Of a DNA stretch of 64,000 bases, positions 1-9,968 are shown piece by piece (positions within the stretch are counted from its first letter, which is position 1; the number at the start of each line of letters is the position of its first letter). Location: contig VXAI01000638.1 of the NCBI GenBank assembly GCA_013399305.1, positions 1 through 64,000 on the forward strand, given 5' to 3'. Source of the DNA: Rostratula benghalensis. Taxonomy: Eukaryota > Chordata > Aves > Charadriiformes > Rostratulidae. The notes beneath the pieces are model-generated. The model saw nothing but the letters and a program-made list of their open reading frames with translations, did not search any database and was not told the origin of the DNA. The translations under genes were made by a program, and so were the position numbers.

Positions 1-344
1 ATATGTTTCAATAAATCCCTTGTTTGACCAAACGCTGTGTCCTTGAGGGCCTGGGCATCACTTTCTTGGAGAAAGCGGGCATAGGGTGCTGGCTGCTCAG
101 CTGCCACGGAGCCAGGGAGTTTTTTGCAAGAGAGCAGTAGCAGTGGGCTCTGGTTTCCTGAGTCAATGGGCTTTTTCTTTATCCTACTCATTCTCTTGCC
201 CTGGTTTGGGATGGTGGAGAGTAGCTTTAGGTCAGAAGTGGGAATACTTGTGTGCTTAGCATATTCAGCACAGTAGGTTAAGCAGATCTATACCCGAAAG
301 CAAAGCAGGATAAAACTTCATGCACTGCTCCTCTGCTCTGCCCA
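1..344. other. Unassigned sequence at window edge
   Basis: No coding exon or repeat family is recognised. An AATAAA occurs at about position 10 and is followed by a T- and GT-containing stretch, so this could be the tail of an LTR or a transcript end that begins outside the window. If the CCDC88C relics further right belong to one decayed gene, this segment would lie in one of its introns. Confidence 0.3.
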
Positions 345-357
345 CCAGATCTGACTT

Positions 358-757
358 TTGGGGAAGCTGGGACTGTTTAGTTTGAGCAAGAGGAGGCTGT
401 GGGGAGACCTCATTGCTCTCTACAACTGCTTGAAAAAGTATTGTAGAGAGGTTAGTGCTGGTCTCTTCTCACAGGTGATTATCAACAGAATGAGAGGGAA
501 TGGCTTCAAGCCTCAACAGGGTAGGTTTAGGCTGAACATTAGGAAAGAATTTTTCCCAGGAAGAGTGGTCAGACCCTGGAATAGGCTGCACATGGAGGGG
601 GTTGAGTCCTCATCCTTGAATGTATTGAAGAGTCATTTAGATGTGGTGTTGGGAGATCTGGTGTAGGGGAGGAATTAGTAGAGTAGGGATGATGGTTGGA
701 CTCTATGATCCCAAGGGTCTCTTCTAAACTGAATGATTCTATGATTCTATGATTCCG
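358..757 (+). mobile_element. CR1 LINE, 3' fragment
   Basis: The + strand translates to the C-terminal end of the CR1 ORF2 reverse transcriptase product ([20 protein letters not shown], then [20 protein letters not shown] and [18 protein letters not shown]). It runs on into a 3' UTR and a tail of repeated ATTCTATG-like octamers near 740-757. CR1 inserts without a poly(A) tail and is usually 5'-truncated, as here. No functional protein is expected. Confidence 0.93.
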
Positions 758-1180
758 TATCCCTGGGGCTCAGGTTACCACAAAACTTCCTAGCCTTGTA
801 TGACCCCCAGAATATTATAGTGGTATACTAAAATAGATTTATAATATCAGGCAATCTAACCTGTGAATGCTTTGCTCCATGTTATCACATTCTGTGATGT
901 GGAATCTGCTCCCTTTGTTCTGCATCTGTACTTGTGGTCCTGCATGTTCGGTTTTGCTCTACCCGCTCCCTGGGGAGTGCCTGGGACGGGCAGATTCTCC
1001 CCCCATACAACCTTGAACACATGGAGGCACATCACCGGTTCCTCCCACTTGCTCCCTTCCCAGCCTGAGCTGCCAGGGAGTTTCTCGGCCCATGCGAAAT
1101 CAACACCGCGATCATGACAGTATGAAGGGAGAACAGCACAACAATCATCTTTGTAGGACCATGGTCTTCACTGGATGTAG
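758..1180. other. Unassigned sequence between CR1 and first CCDC88C relic
   Basis: No gene is recognised. Just upstream of the 1,181 relic, in the same frame, lies AQQSSL then a stop. This faintly resembles the SQQLSSEL part of human CCDC88C that precedes the matching exon. The match is too short to call. Confidence 0.25.
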
Positions 1181-1215
1181 CTTCTGCCACAGGATGACAA
1201 TGACAGCGCTGACAC
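1181..1215 (+). pseudogene. CCDC88C: CCDC88C exon relic A (…LLPQDDNDSADT)
   Basis: Reads LLPQDDNDSADT and aligns without gaps to LLLQEDDSGSDT of human CCDC88C (Daple, a Dishevelled-binding coiled-coil regulator of Wnt and G-protein signalling). If the exon ends after GACAC at 1,215, joining it to relic B at 1,638 gives ADT-EDKILEG, matching human SDT-KYKILEG in phase. The donor here is TTGAGG where GTGAGG would be expected, so the splice site looks dead. A TAG stop lies in frame immediately upstream (1,178-1,180). The human comparison is from memory of the family; the sequence similarity and the defects are read directly. The upstream exon limit is not visible. Confidence 0.55.
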
Positions 1216-1637
1216 TTGAGGAAACTGAGCTCTCTTAGACCTAATGAGAGAAAATATACCCATCTTGTAGGTCTTTAGAATCTATTGCAGATTTTTCTCC
1301 TTGCCAAGAATGTACAAGAAGAGCCTTTAGAAGAAACTTCTGTAGTGTGTTACGGGAAAATTAGAAAAAGGTTTTTTAAGCTACACAGCTCCTAGATATT
1401 TCTGTAGAACCATGCTGCCGTTACCTCTATTAAAATTGATTGGATTTTCCAAAATGATGTTTCCCAGCTATAGTATCTCAGTAGTCATCTGTGGCAGTAG
1501 AGGAAATAATTTTCCTGAAGAAGCAAACACATGTGATGTAATTTAGAATTCATAATGGGTGAAAGTGAAGTTTCCTATACAGAGGGTGGCTCATATCCCA
1601 GTGGCAGATGTTGGAAAGCTACTCTCAAGTTTTTCAG

Positions 1638-1779
1638 AGAAGACAAGATTCTGGAGGGCAAAACAGAATCAGCACTAAAAACACCACGAGCTGTGAAAGA
1701 GGAAAAGATTGCAATGCTGGAAGTTCAAGTGAAATACTCTCTGAACTTGAACCAGAAGCTACAGAATGATTTAAATATG
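1638..1779 (+). pseudogene. CCDC88C: CCDC88C exon relic B (KILEG…QNDLNM)
   Basis: A 142-nt block after an intact acceptor (TTTTTCAG) and before an intact donor (ATG|GTAAGA). It translates to EDKILEGKTESALKT…KEEKIAMLE…LNQKLQNDLNM. This matches the coiled-coil segment of CCDC88C around residue 1,000 (human KILEGRNESALKT…KEEKIVLLE…LNRQLESELQM), residue for residue in length. It resembles CCDC88C more than CCDC88A, whose same segment has KLLESKLESTLKK. Divergence (VQVKYSLN for MEEKASLN) exceeds what a constrained coiled coil should show. Gene order (upstream of GPR68, same strand) supports orthology. With the broken neighbouring exons it is best read as part of a decayed gene, although this exon alone remains open and spliceable. 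Confidence 0.8.
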
Positions 1780-2052
1780 GTAAGATATTATCTGAATTTT
1801 AATTGTCAATGGATGATGTGGTTCTGCACACTCACATGCTTTTGGTTTTGGGGTTTTTTTTACTCAGCAAGAACAAGTTATCATCCCCCAGGCTCAGGGA
1901 TGCTTTGTCAGAAGCAGCTTAAATGTCTTTACTACATTTAAGCATCTGTTCTATAACAACATGCAGCCTTAACAAGGTTCTCCCAGTTCTGTGGGGTATT
2001 TCTTCTAGTCACGCAGCAAGGTCTGCAAGTCACCCGGGGAAACTTGTGTGTG
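1780..2052. other. Unassigned; presumed former CCDC88C intron
   Basis: No gene or repeat is recognised. It lies between relic B and the solo LTR. Confidence 0.3.
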
Positions 2053-2422
2053 TGGGGGAACATTTCTGACACAAAATAGACACGGTGAACCAGCCATTAA
2101 TGAATATGAGCGGGATACATAGCCCTGAGCTACAAGGAGAACACATAACAAGATCAGCAATTGCTTATCAAGAAATGAGGGAGTCTGCTGAGACACCTGG
2201 ACACAGCAGACATAAACAGGATACAAAAAGGACCAATCAACAGTTAATCCAGAAGGTGTGTTTGGCTCGTGCTGACAAACCTGAACCTGTCCACTAACGC
2301 CATGTATGTATTAGAACCACGCGTAGGGAGATAAGCATTGTATAAAAGGGAGAGGCTTGAGCTCAATAAAGGGCTTTCCTGTGATTCATATTGAATCCTG
2401 TGGAGTCCAGTTTCTCTCCTCA
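2053..2422 (+). mobile_element. Solo LTR of an endogenous retrovirus
   Basis: A 370-bp block starting TGGGGGAACA and ending CTCCTCA (TG…CA ends). It has a TATAAAA box at 2,341-2,347 and a poly(A) signal AATAAA at 2,365-2,370, followed by a U5-like stretch, the standard U3-R-U5 order. The 4-bp flanks TGTG (2,049-2,052 and 2,423-2,426) could be the target-site duplication, though the left copy lies in a short TG repeat. No primer-binding site, gag or pol follows, so it is a solo LTR left by recombination. It sits inside the CCDC88C relic zone. Confidence 0.7.
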
Positions 2423-3139
2423 TGTGAGCACTATGGTTCTTGAGAAATGTAAATCATCTAATGTTGTGTGTGGCATCAACCTCATGGCAAAGGAGGCTCT
2501 CTGAAGGAAGCCACCTTGAGAAAGCTATGAGATAGTGCTGCATTATTTACTTTCTTCTAGTTCTTACAGTCTAGGGCTTTTGCTTCAGGCCTGTCAATTA
2601 AACTGGGAAATAAGAGTTACCTGTTTATTGTTTCATTTTCTGAGAATTGTGCGTGTACTGAACAATATACATAATGTACTACTATACAAATGCCACTCTG
2701 CCTACCACTCAAAGCTCCTCTTATTCAATTCAATTATTTTCCTCAAAAGTCCTGTGTTTATGTTCAGTTTCCACGCAAGACCATGAGTTGGCTTTAGAGC
2801 ACCTCAACGATGATCTTTGAGGGTGGACTACAAACTGGTGCTAAACTTTTTCCCAAAGACTAAGGAGCTGGCAGTGCAATGTGCTATAGGATTTGATAAA
2901 ATGCAGGCATAAACCTGTTTTGATTAAAATACATGCCAGGCTGTGTGACAGAACAGCTGCTTAGCTGTCAACTTAACAAGCTCTAAGTGGTCACACAACC
3001 ACTGCTCCCACTTACCAAATCTCCCTCAGACTTATTAATGGTTCTGTTGATTCCAGCTTTGCTTGACATTATCACACTGTCGTGTGTGGAGGCAGTTTGC
3101 TGGGTTCTTTCTGGTCTTGATGAGTACCAGACATTATGT
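2423..3139. other. Unassigned sequence holding relic C
   Basis: Apart from the possible CCDC88C relic at 2,486-2,542, nothing recognisable is seen. Confidence 0.3.
2486..2542 (+). pseudogene. CCDC88C: Possible CCDC88C exon relic C (GK…KEATL)
   Basis: Reads GKGGSLKEATLRKL then TGA then DSA. Human CCDC88C has [23 protein letters not shown] in the part that follows relic B, so GK, KEAT, an L, D and A line up with small gaps. The TGA stands where human has R, consistent with CGA to TGA decay at a CpG. The match is short, but position and order fit. Confidence 0.42.
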
Positions 3140-3266
3140 GGAGACATTCCAAACCCACCTAGACAAGTTCCTGTGCAACCTGCTCTAGAAGGACCTGCTT
3201 TGGCAGGGGGGTTGGACCAGATGATGTCCAGAGGTCCCTTCCAATCCCATAGCATTCTGTGATTCT
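3140..3266 (+). mobile_element. CR1 LINE, 3' terminal fragment
   Basis: About 125 bp of the extreme CR1 3' end: the GACCTGCT…GGCAGGGGGGTTGGACCAGATGAT block, the CCTTCCAATCCCA motif, then ATTCTGTGATTCT. No reverse transcriptase remains. Confidence 0.85.
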
Positions 3267-4056
3267 CAAACAGTTTTAGCCTAAGCAAAAAACAAAACAA
3301 CAACAACACCACCCCCCCCCCCCCCCCCCGTTTTCTAAAAACAGGTTATCTCTAGTGGTAAGTGCTCAGATCACCATTGTAAATATTAACATTTTTACTG
3401 TCTGTTACCCAGATATGACGGTCACTGGGAGATATTGTAGGGGAGCAACGTGGCCTTTTTTATAGTCCAAGCAGGTTGATTTGGGCAGATTAAAGAGTGT
3501 GGTGTCCTCCTCAGTAGGTCAATCTCAAAAGATATTTATCAAGGTGATTTGTCCAAAGGCAGCCTGTGTCTCCATTTGGCTGTCAGAGAAAAGAGAACAA
3601 GTCACTTTTGTGTGTCTATGTGTGTGTTTTGTTTTCCATCCATCGTGTGCTATGTGCAGTTCAGGTGTCTGAGGGAGCAGGGGGGAGAAAGTGAGAAAAA
3701 AAGCATCAAGAAAAGTTTTGTTCTGCCCCCTCTGAGGCATTTAACTGCTAAGATGAAATATTTCACTTTGAATTTCAGCCAGAATGCACTACTGACTAAA
3801 TTTCCCCTAAGCAGCTCAGTGCAGCCAAGAATTTTGCTTGTGCGGGATTTAAAAGATCATTTTTTCTTGTCCCAGCTCCAAAGTAATTGATTTTTCTCCA
3901 TTGGTGACAGCGGTGTAATCGTAGTTGTGTTGTTTAAGGCAGGATTGCACTCCTGCAACAAACCTGTGACTGCAGCTCTTTCTGGAAAAAGCCACAACAA
4001 CTTTATTTAGTTGGTGGACTCCTAACACCCTGTACTGCCAAAGTCCTCCAGGTCTA
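3267..4056. other. Low-complexity tract and unassigned sequence
   Basis: Starts with an A/C-rich stretch (AACAAC…) and an uninterrupted run of 18 C at 3,312-3,329 just downstream of the preceding CR1. The rest shows no recognisable gene or repeat. Confidence 0.5.
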
Positions 4057-5283
4057 TCGTAGAATCATTGAATGGTCCAGGCCAGAAGGGACCTCCAAAG
4101 GTCATCCAGTCTGACCTCCCCGCAGTCAGCAGGGACACCCCCAACCAGACCAGGTTGCCCAGGGCCTCGTGAAGCCTCACCTTGAAGATCTCCAGGGAAG
4201 GGGCCTCAACCACCTTCCTGGACAACTTGGTCCAGTGGTTCACCACCATCAGAGTAAAGAACCTGTTCCTAATATCCAGTCTAAATCTGCTCTTCTCCAG
4301 CTCGAAGCCATTGCCCCTCATCCTGTCACTGCAGGCCTTTGTAAACAGACCTTCCCCAGCCTTTCTGTAGCCCTTTTCAGGTACTGGAAGGCTGCTCTTA
4401 GGTCTCCCCAGAGCCTCCTCTTCTCCAGGCTGAACAACCCCAGCTCCCTCAGCCCGTCCTCGCAGCAGAGGTGCTCCAGCCCCCTGATCATCTTTTCGGC
4501 CCTCCTCTGGACCCACTCCACCAGGTCCATGTCCTTCCTATGTTGAGAGCTCCAGACCTGCACACAGGACTCCGGGTGAGGTCTCATCAGAGCAGAGTAA
4601 AGTAGCAGAATCACTTCTCTGGATCTGCTGGCAGCACATCTATTGATACAGCCCAGGATGTGATTGGCCTTCTGGGCTGCAAGTGCACACTGTCTCCTCA
4701 TGTTCGGCTTCTCATCCATCAGGACTCCCAAGTCCTCAGTGCTGCTTTCTAATACTTCATCTCCTAGTCTGTATTGATAGTGAGGATTGTTCTGGTCCAT
4801 GTGCAGAACCCTGCACTTGCTCTTGTTGAACCTCCTGACATTCACCTGGGCCCACCTCTCCTGCCCATTCAGGTCCCTTTGGGTCATCCTTGGGTCATCT
4901 TCCTCTGCTAAGGGGGTCTGCAGATCCTGGTACCACAAATCTAACTCCTTTTCAGATTCCTTTGTAGCCCTTAGTTTTCTCACTTCTTCCTTCAGTTCAG
5001 CCACCGTGTTAAGCAGATCATTAACCTGCTCACACGTAACACAGGTGGTGTCTCTGCCATCCTCTGTTGCAAGTGTCAGCCTCCAGCACTCACCACAGCC
5101 AGCCTGGTTACCTGCATGTTCATGTGTGGCCTCTGTTTGGGGACCTGCCATTTTTTTATCACCTTTCTGCCAAGCTGTAACCACGAGCTCCATCTCTTTG
5201 GGCAACGGACTTGCTGACAGACCTTTGGGTTCCTCCCTTCCCTCAGTGCCGCCTACCTCCACTGCAGCTGACCTGCGTGGCAA
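4057..5283 (-). mobile_element. CR1 LINE with internal deletion fusing ORF1 to end of ORF2
   Basis: Reading the - strand from 5,283, an open frame of 321 codons starts with a CR1 ORF1-like N-terminus with its short coiled coil (CEQVNDLLNTVAELKEEVRK). It then passes without a stop into the last part of ORF2 reverse transcriptase (KSKCRVLHMDQNNPHYQYRL, DLGVLMDEKPNMRRQCALAA, LREL…[12 protein letters not shown]). The intervening endonuclease and most of the RT are missing. The frame shifts near 4,370-4,380. The remaining RT end (GLFTKACSDRMRGNGFELEK) continues in another frame to about 4,090, followed by the CR1 3' end near 4,057. It is nonautonomous and dead as protein. Its position inside the CCDC88C zone adds to the disruption there. 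Confidence 0.85.
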
Positions 5284-5290
5284 CAGGAGT

Positions 5291-7095
5291 TTGTGAAGTT
5301 CACTCTGATTGCGTTCTAACCACTATTCTAACCACCAGACCATTTCTGGGCAAACTTCGTTAACCCTCCCTCGGCTCTGTCTGCACAGCATTAGCACTGC
5401 ACTGAGGACTTAATAATGGGTTGTGTGAAACTGCAGTGAAACAGCCTGTCACAGCCCAGTAAACCACAACCCTGTGGGTCTGACTTAGCAAGAGAAGGTG
5501 AGTGAGTTAGTGTGTTAGGACTGATTACTATTAATAGCAGTTTCTTTCCTTTGCAGTGTTTGGCTGCCAGTCTCTTTAAGGGGAAGCAATAACTTCATAG
5601 CTACAACTGATTAGCAGATCCTTGAGCGTACCTGTGTGGCTACCTCTGGAGAAGTCTGATTCTGCAGAGGCACTGGAAAAGCTCATCTCCCTGGAAAAAC
5701 AGAACCCCCAGTGTGGAGGGTTATCAGTTACATTATTATGTTACCAAAGTTGCCTGGTAATTATTTTTCATTTTGCCACATGTTTTTTATCATAGCTGAG
5801 CATTTTTAAAAACTCTCTCAGTCACAAATATCTACTCACAGTATTTCTCCTAACAAAGCAGCAGGGAGGGTGAAAGCCAAAAGGAGGAAAGAGGAATATG
5901 ATTGCTCGATCCCAGGGATGGATTGCATCAGAGCCAAAATGGATTTTATTTGCACTTATGAGAAAATCTTTTTAAGACCCCTCTTTCCAAGGGCCTGATG
6001 CATAAAGAAGTTTCATGAGCATGGGTGTTGAATAGCCTACAAGATGGTGGAATAGTCTTGCCCCCCCCCGGTGGTAGAGCTTGTCAGGTTGCACAAATCC
6101 TCCTCAAGTGGTAGTAGACTCCATGCTGGATCCAGTCTACAAGAAAACTTTGCCTGGGGATTTCATTAAGGCTCCAGGGATGCAGAATCACTTGCAGTTT
6201 TGCAGACAGTCTCTTTCTTCTTACCTTTCACCAAGTACCTAGAGGAGCAGCTGTGGTCTGCCTCAGGGGTTCTCATGCTCAGAGGCAGCCTGTGGAACTG
6301 GGCCAAGCTGGTAAAACTGGACTAGTGTACTGCTTCCCTCTAAGTAGGCCTCTGTGAAAAATAGAGGGCTTGGATAAAATTGAACGGAGTAGTCCTCTCA
6401 GACAGAAATGGCAAAAGAATTCACAACACAGTTTCTGCAAAAGCAGCTGTAGTAATCTCTGCCAAGGACTGACTCCGGACTGGAACGCAGTCTGTCTTAA
6501 ATCCTTCTTAAAGCTGGATGTGAAACCTCTCTCTGCCTTTGAGTTCTTTCATTTGTTGTACAGTCATTGAATTTGAAATGTCCTGGAGCTGAATGGAGGA
6601 CGAAAAAACCGAATAATGTTAATAAACTCCACTGCTGTTACTGGGATTGAATAGCAAAAAGCACCTTTTGCCTGGGAGAGGTCCTTTTCTGTGTGGCCCT
6701 TCAATGGCCTGGAATTTGACCCTGGGATGAAGAGAATGGTAACCTGACAGAAGAAACAAGTTGGCAGGAGACGGTGTATTTTGTGCTGTTGGTTGCTTTT
6801 GGTTTTGTTTTGAAGTTTTCATGACTGCAGAGTAACCGTGCTCTGCAGGAAGTCACAGATGGATGGTGCTCGCCCTCTCTAGCTTTCTCAAGCAATGCTG
6901 CATTTTCCACCTAGGTGCTGTTTCAAAATTACTTAGAAGGATGTTTCTCCATGTCTGGCACAGGCATATCTGCCCAGGGATATTTCACGGCAATATCCTT
7001 TTATTACAGCCATAGAAAAATGTACTGATAACTTTTGGCATAATCGGGTTGTTCAGAATGCGCTTCCCCCCCGTCCTCCCCCAACTCCTGGTGGT
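5291..7095. other. Unassigned sequence, presumed former CCDC88C introns
   Basis: No intact gene is seen. A weak CCDC88C-like stretch lies at 5,676-5,705. Around 6,306-6,330 the frame KLVKLD-stop-C is faintly like the human TKLDNHC segment but too short to call. A run of C occurs at 6,061. Confidence 0.35.
5676..5705 (+). pseudogene. Weak CCDC88C relic candidate D (EKLISLEKQN)
   Basis: Reads EKLISLEKQN. Human CCDC88C has EQLQHLETQN in the coiled-coil segment expected between relics C and E, giving six identities in ten without gaps. Upstream residues do not align. Order along the chromosome is correct, but a ten-residue coiled-coil match can arise by chance. Confidence 0.25.
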
Positions 7096-7182
7096 AAATT
7101 GAATGCCTTAAGGAGACACAAGAAAGCACCTGAGGATAAGATAATGGATCAGCACAGGTTTTATGACCCTACTCCAAAAAAA
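7096..7182 (+). pseudogene. CCDC88C: CCDC88C exon relic E (KLNALRRHK…FYDP)
   Basis: Translates to [14 protein letters not shown] then [15 protein letters not shown]. Human CCDC88C at about residues 1,390-1,420 has [14 protein letters not shown] then KIMDQYKFYDPPPKK, so about 22 of 29 residues are identical without gaps. This is the end of the long coiled coil. The block ends in AAAAAA followed by GCAAGT, which looks like a donor changed from GTAAGT to GC or a genuine GC-AG donor. Read-through reaches TGA at 7,195. Upstream, CCCCCAACTCCTGGTGGT has no AG acceptor at the expected point, so the exon start appears lost. This is the single clearest proof that the locus derives from a CCDC88 gene. 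Confidence 0.88.
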
Positions 7183-7196
7183 GCAAGTCCTATATG

Positions 7197-8031
7197 AGTT
7201 CAGTTCTGCTGTTGTCATACAGATTTGTGAGAGTGAGAAAGGCCTCTCTGTAACTGGAGGTAACTGGAGATAACAGAAATTTCATCTGAAATAAGAGGTG
7301 GTGTCATCTCCAGTTCTCTCTTCACTTTTATGCCACAAACCATTGTCTGAAGCAGCAGGTTATGTTAATGTAGACCACATGTCGGAGGGTGTTTAATATT
7401 GGAATCTGAAACAGTATTAATTGGGAAAGAGCCACTTAGCCCTAATGAATATCATCTTCTCTGTAGCAGTGGGGAAGGACTCCCGTTATGGTGACTAAGC
7501 AGCAATAGGATCTTCCAGAACTGCTCTTTCAAAGGGGGTAAACAGTCCAGTGGGGAGAAAAGACTTAAAAAAACATATTAAGAACAACAAAACTCAGCCA
7601 AGCTAATTCCACCCCACATCGGTCTGACTGAGAGCCTCAGCAAAGGGAGATATTCACCCTCAAATCAGTTTTAATTTCTTTCCTTCTCAGTCTGTTCCTG
7701 CAGTAGAGCTTTTCACACTATTAAAATGTCTTATGTGGGTCTATGTGTAGTTTAGATTTCTAGCAGAGGGAACGGTTGCTTTTCTCACATTTCTCACTCT
7801 GAAGAAATATTTCTGTAAGATAATTTTGACTTTGAGAGAGAAATTAATCTCAAGCTCTGTGAAATTCATGCTGCATCTTTCCAACCAATTCATGACAGTA
7901 AACAAATAAGAATGTAAGATGGCTTTAGCACAGCTGTAAACTTCTTCAGGGAGTATTTCTTATAGCATTTTAGGAATCCCAGTCATACAAACCTGCTTTA
8001 TCAGAACACTGGATTAGAGTCAGAGTCTCAG
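7197..8031. other. Unassigned; former intron between relics E and F
   Basis: No further gene or repeat is recognised. Confidence 0.3.
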
Positions 8032-8241
8032 TCAAACTAATCAAGCCAAAGGAGGAGACTACAGGGGAGTGGCTGAAACCAGCAGCAGCATGCCCTTCAT
8101 GGCATTCTGAGTCCCCAGAGAAACTGAACTCTCCATCTGCCTCCCAAAAACTGAAACATCAACATGAAACTCAGGATAATACCTCTCAAGTGTTGAACTC
8201 TACAGAAGAGGGAGAGAATCCTGGAGGTTCTTCAAACGAAG
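8032..8241 (+). pseudogene. CCDC88C: CCDC88C exon relic F (KLIKPKEE…)
   Basis: A 210-nt block after CTCAG and before GAAG|GTAAAG, open throughout. It reads KLIKPKEETTGEWLKP, then CPSWHSESPEKLNSPSASQK, ending EEGENPGGSSNE. Human CCDC88C just beyond relic E has KLIKPKKEGSRERLKS, then SPPWQLESSDPASPAASQP, ending with an EERDAHNGS-like segment. Length and serine/proline-rich character agree, and KLIKPK, W, ES, SPxAS are shared. The exon phase (two leading bases, one trailing base) is intact. It could still be translated if spliced, but its neighbours are broken. Confidence 0.75.
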
Positions 8242-8825
8242 GTAAAGAACACCCACCCTAAATTCATGAGCTGAACAGAGCTTTTTAAAAAGATTTTAAA
8301 ATATATTTAAACTATAGGGTATGTTAATACATTATGCTTTCTATCCCTTTATTTAGTAAACTATCAGTTTTAATAAGCAAAAAGCCCCTAAACTAAAAAG
8401 TTGATTAAACTAAAAGTGGTTTGTTTGTAGTTTCGTTTGTTTGTTTGTAGTTTGGTTTGTTCCTTTTATCTACTTCTTCTCCCTGCAGTTTTTTGGTTTG
8501 CCTGAATATATTGCATGTTCCTGAATAAATTGGTGGAAATACTTAATTTACTGGGGTTTTGCAATAAAGCAGTTTGAAGTTGGACCACATAATATTATGG
8601 TTTATTAGCAACCGTTCTTCAACTAGGCAATAGCTGGTCTTAACAGCCACTGCCAGGAGATGGCGTAGATGCAAAAGAAATAACAGAAAATGCTAATATA
8701 TTGCAATTAATTGTTTTGGAGGATGATACTGTGTCTTGACTTTGAATCAGACTATGAATTTTTAATGTAAATTGATGAAAAAACAACAACCCATCGCTAA
8801 ACCATGTCACTAAGCACCGTGTCAA
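8242..8825. other. Unassigned; short TTTG repeats
   Basis: Contains a TTTG/GTTT-rich patch near 8,417-8,460. No gene is seen. Confidence 0.35.
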
Positions 8826-9182
8826 CCCATCTTTTGAATACCTTCAGGGATGGTGCCTCAACCACCTCCCTGGACAGCACAGTCCAATGCTCCATAACCC
8901 TTTCAGGGTAAATATTTTTCCTGATATCCAACCTGAACCTCCCCTAGTGTAACTTGAGGCCATTTCTTCTTGCCTTATTGCCTGTGACTTGGGAGAAGAG
9001 ACCGACTCCCGCCTCTCTACATCCTCCTTTCAGAAAGTTGTAGAGAGCAATAAGGTCTCCCCTCAGCCTCCTCTTCTCCAGGCTCAACAACCCCAGCTCC
9101 TTCAGCCTCTCCTCATAAGACTTGTTCTCCAGACCCCTCACCAGCTTCATTGCCCTTCTCTGGACCGGCTTCAGGCACCTCA
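8826..9182 (-). mobile_element. CR1 LINE fragment
   Basis: The - strand encodes the RT C-terminus ([60 protein letters not shown]). The 3' end toward 8,826 reads into the GGGATGGTGCCTCAACCACC region and lacks the octamer tail, so both ends are truncated or eroded. Confidence 0.9.
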
Positions 9183-9897
9183 TAATAATTCCTGTCTTCC
9201 CACTGAGGAGTGTGAGAAACAGGAGGAGAGCAGCTGAGGAGGACAAAACTGTTATTATAAACTACTGCAAGTGCCTGTCTGGCTCAAGTGTTTTGTTTTC
9301 ATTGGGTTTTTTATTTCTCTTCCTCCATTCTAATTCTTTGAGGCTGGTGATTCACTTAAAATAAAATTGTGTGTCTCGGATCGTCCATGTGATTCCAGGA
9401 GACATTAAGTATGTAACATGCATCCAAAATTCAATTGTTCCCACAGGACAAAGTGTGTGTGCCAGAGGAGTGCCAGAGGTAAGAGAAAGTCCCTGGGGCT
9501 TCATTCTTTTAGATGTTATGTGAAACATACTTATGCTGAGATGACGAGCACCAGCGTTAAAGCCTAGAAGACATCTAGGAAATCTGAATATATTATCACC
9601 AAGCAGCATGCACACCTATTTGATTTCACTTGATTAAGTAAAAGTGTTTTGGGTGATCTTAACTAATTTCTTAGTGGAATTGCTTATATTTTATGCATAT
9701 GTGTTAACCTATGCATTCATTGGAGTCAGATTAACTGTGATGAACTATGTCAGTCTTCTAATATATGTAACACATATTAGGTCTTTTTTTTTTTGGCCTT
9801 TTTTGGCTCTACTGGTTGCATAGTCTTTAATCTGTATCTGTTTTAAGATGTGTTTTCTTTACGAGTTTTTTTTTTTACTTGTCTTCTTCTTTCTGAG
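9183..9897. other. Unassigned sequence
   Basis: No gene is recognised. Two T-runs occur near 9,785 and 9,865. Confidence 0.35.
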
Positions 9898-9968
9898 ACA
9901 CCTGAGTGATGATAACAACTTGGGTACACAGTGCAAAAGGATTGCCTTTTTGAGAGCTAAAATCAAGG
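9898..9968 (+). pseudogene. CCDC88C: CCDC88C exon relic G (HLSDDNNL…)
   Basis: After a long pyrimidine tract and CTGAG acceptor, the frame reads HLSDDNNLGTQC…AKIK and ends AAGG|GTAAAT. Human CCDC88C has GYNSDDNLCE here. If one N codon is a duplication, the spacing from SDDN to the start of the next exon equals the human spacing of 16 residues. It ends with one base of a split codon, and relic H begins with the two bases (TG) that complete a valine, also valine in human. Residue identity outside SDDN-L is low, so the call leans on motif, phase, spacing and order. Confidence 0.5.

Noticed and set aside
2085..2297. Short frames on both strands inside the LTR
   Set aside because: LTR U3 sequence; the position relative to TATA and AATAAA shows it is regulatory, not coding.
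4787..5296. 169-codon + frame
   Set aside because: Shadow of the antisense CR1 ORF1-ORF2 fusion.
6300..6335. KLVKLD-stop-C, faintly like CCDC88C TKLDNHC
   Set aside because: Too few identities and needs a gap and a stop; not separable from chance.
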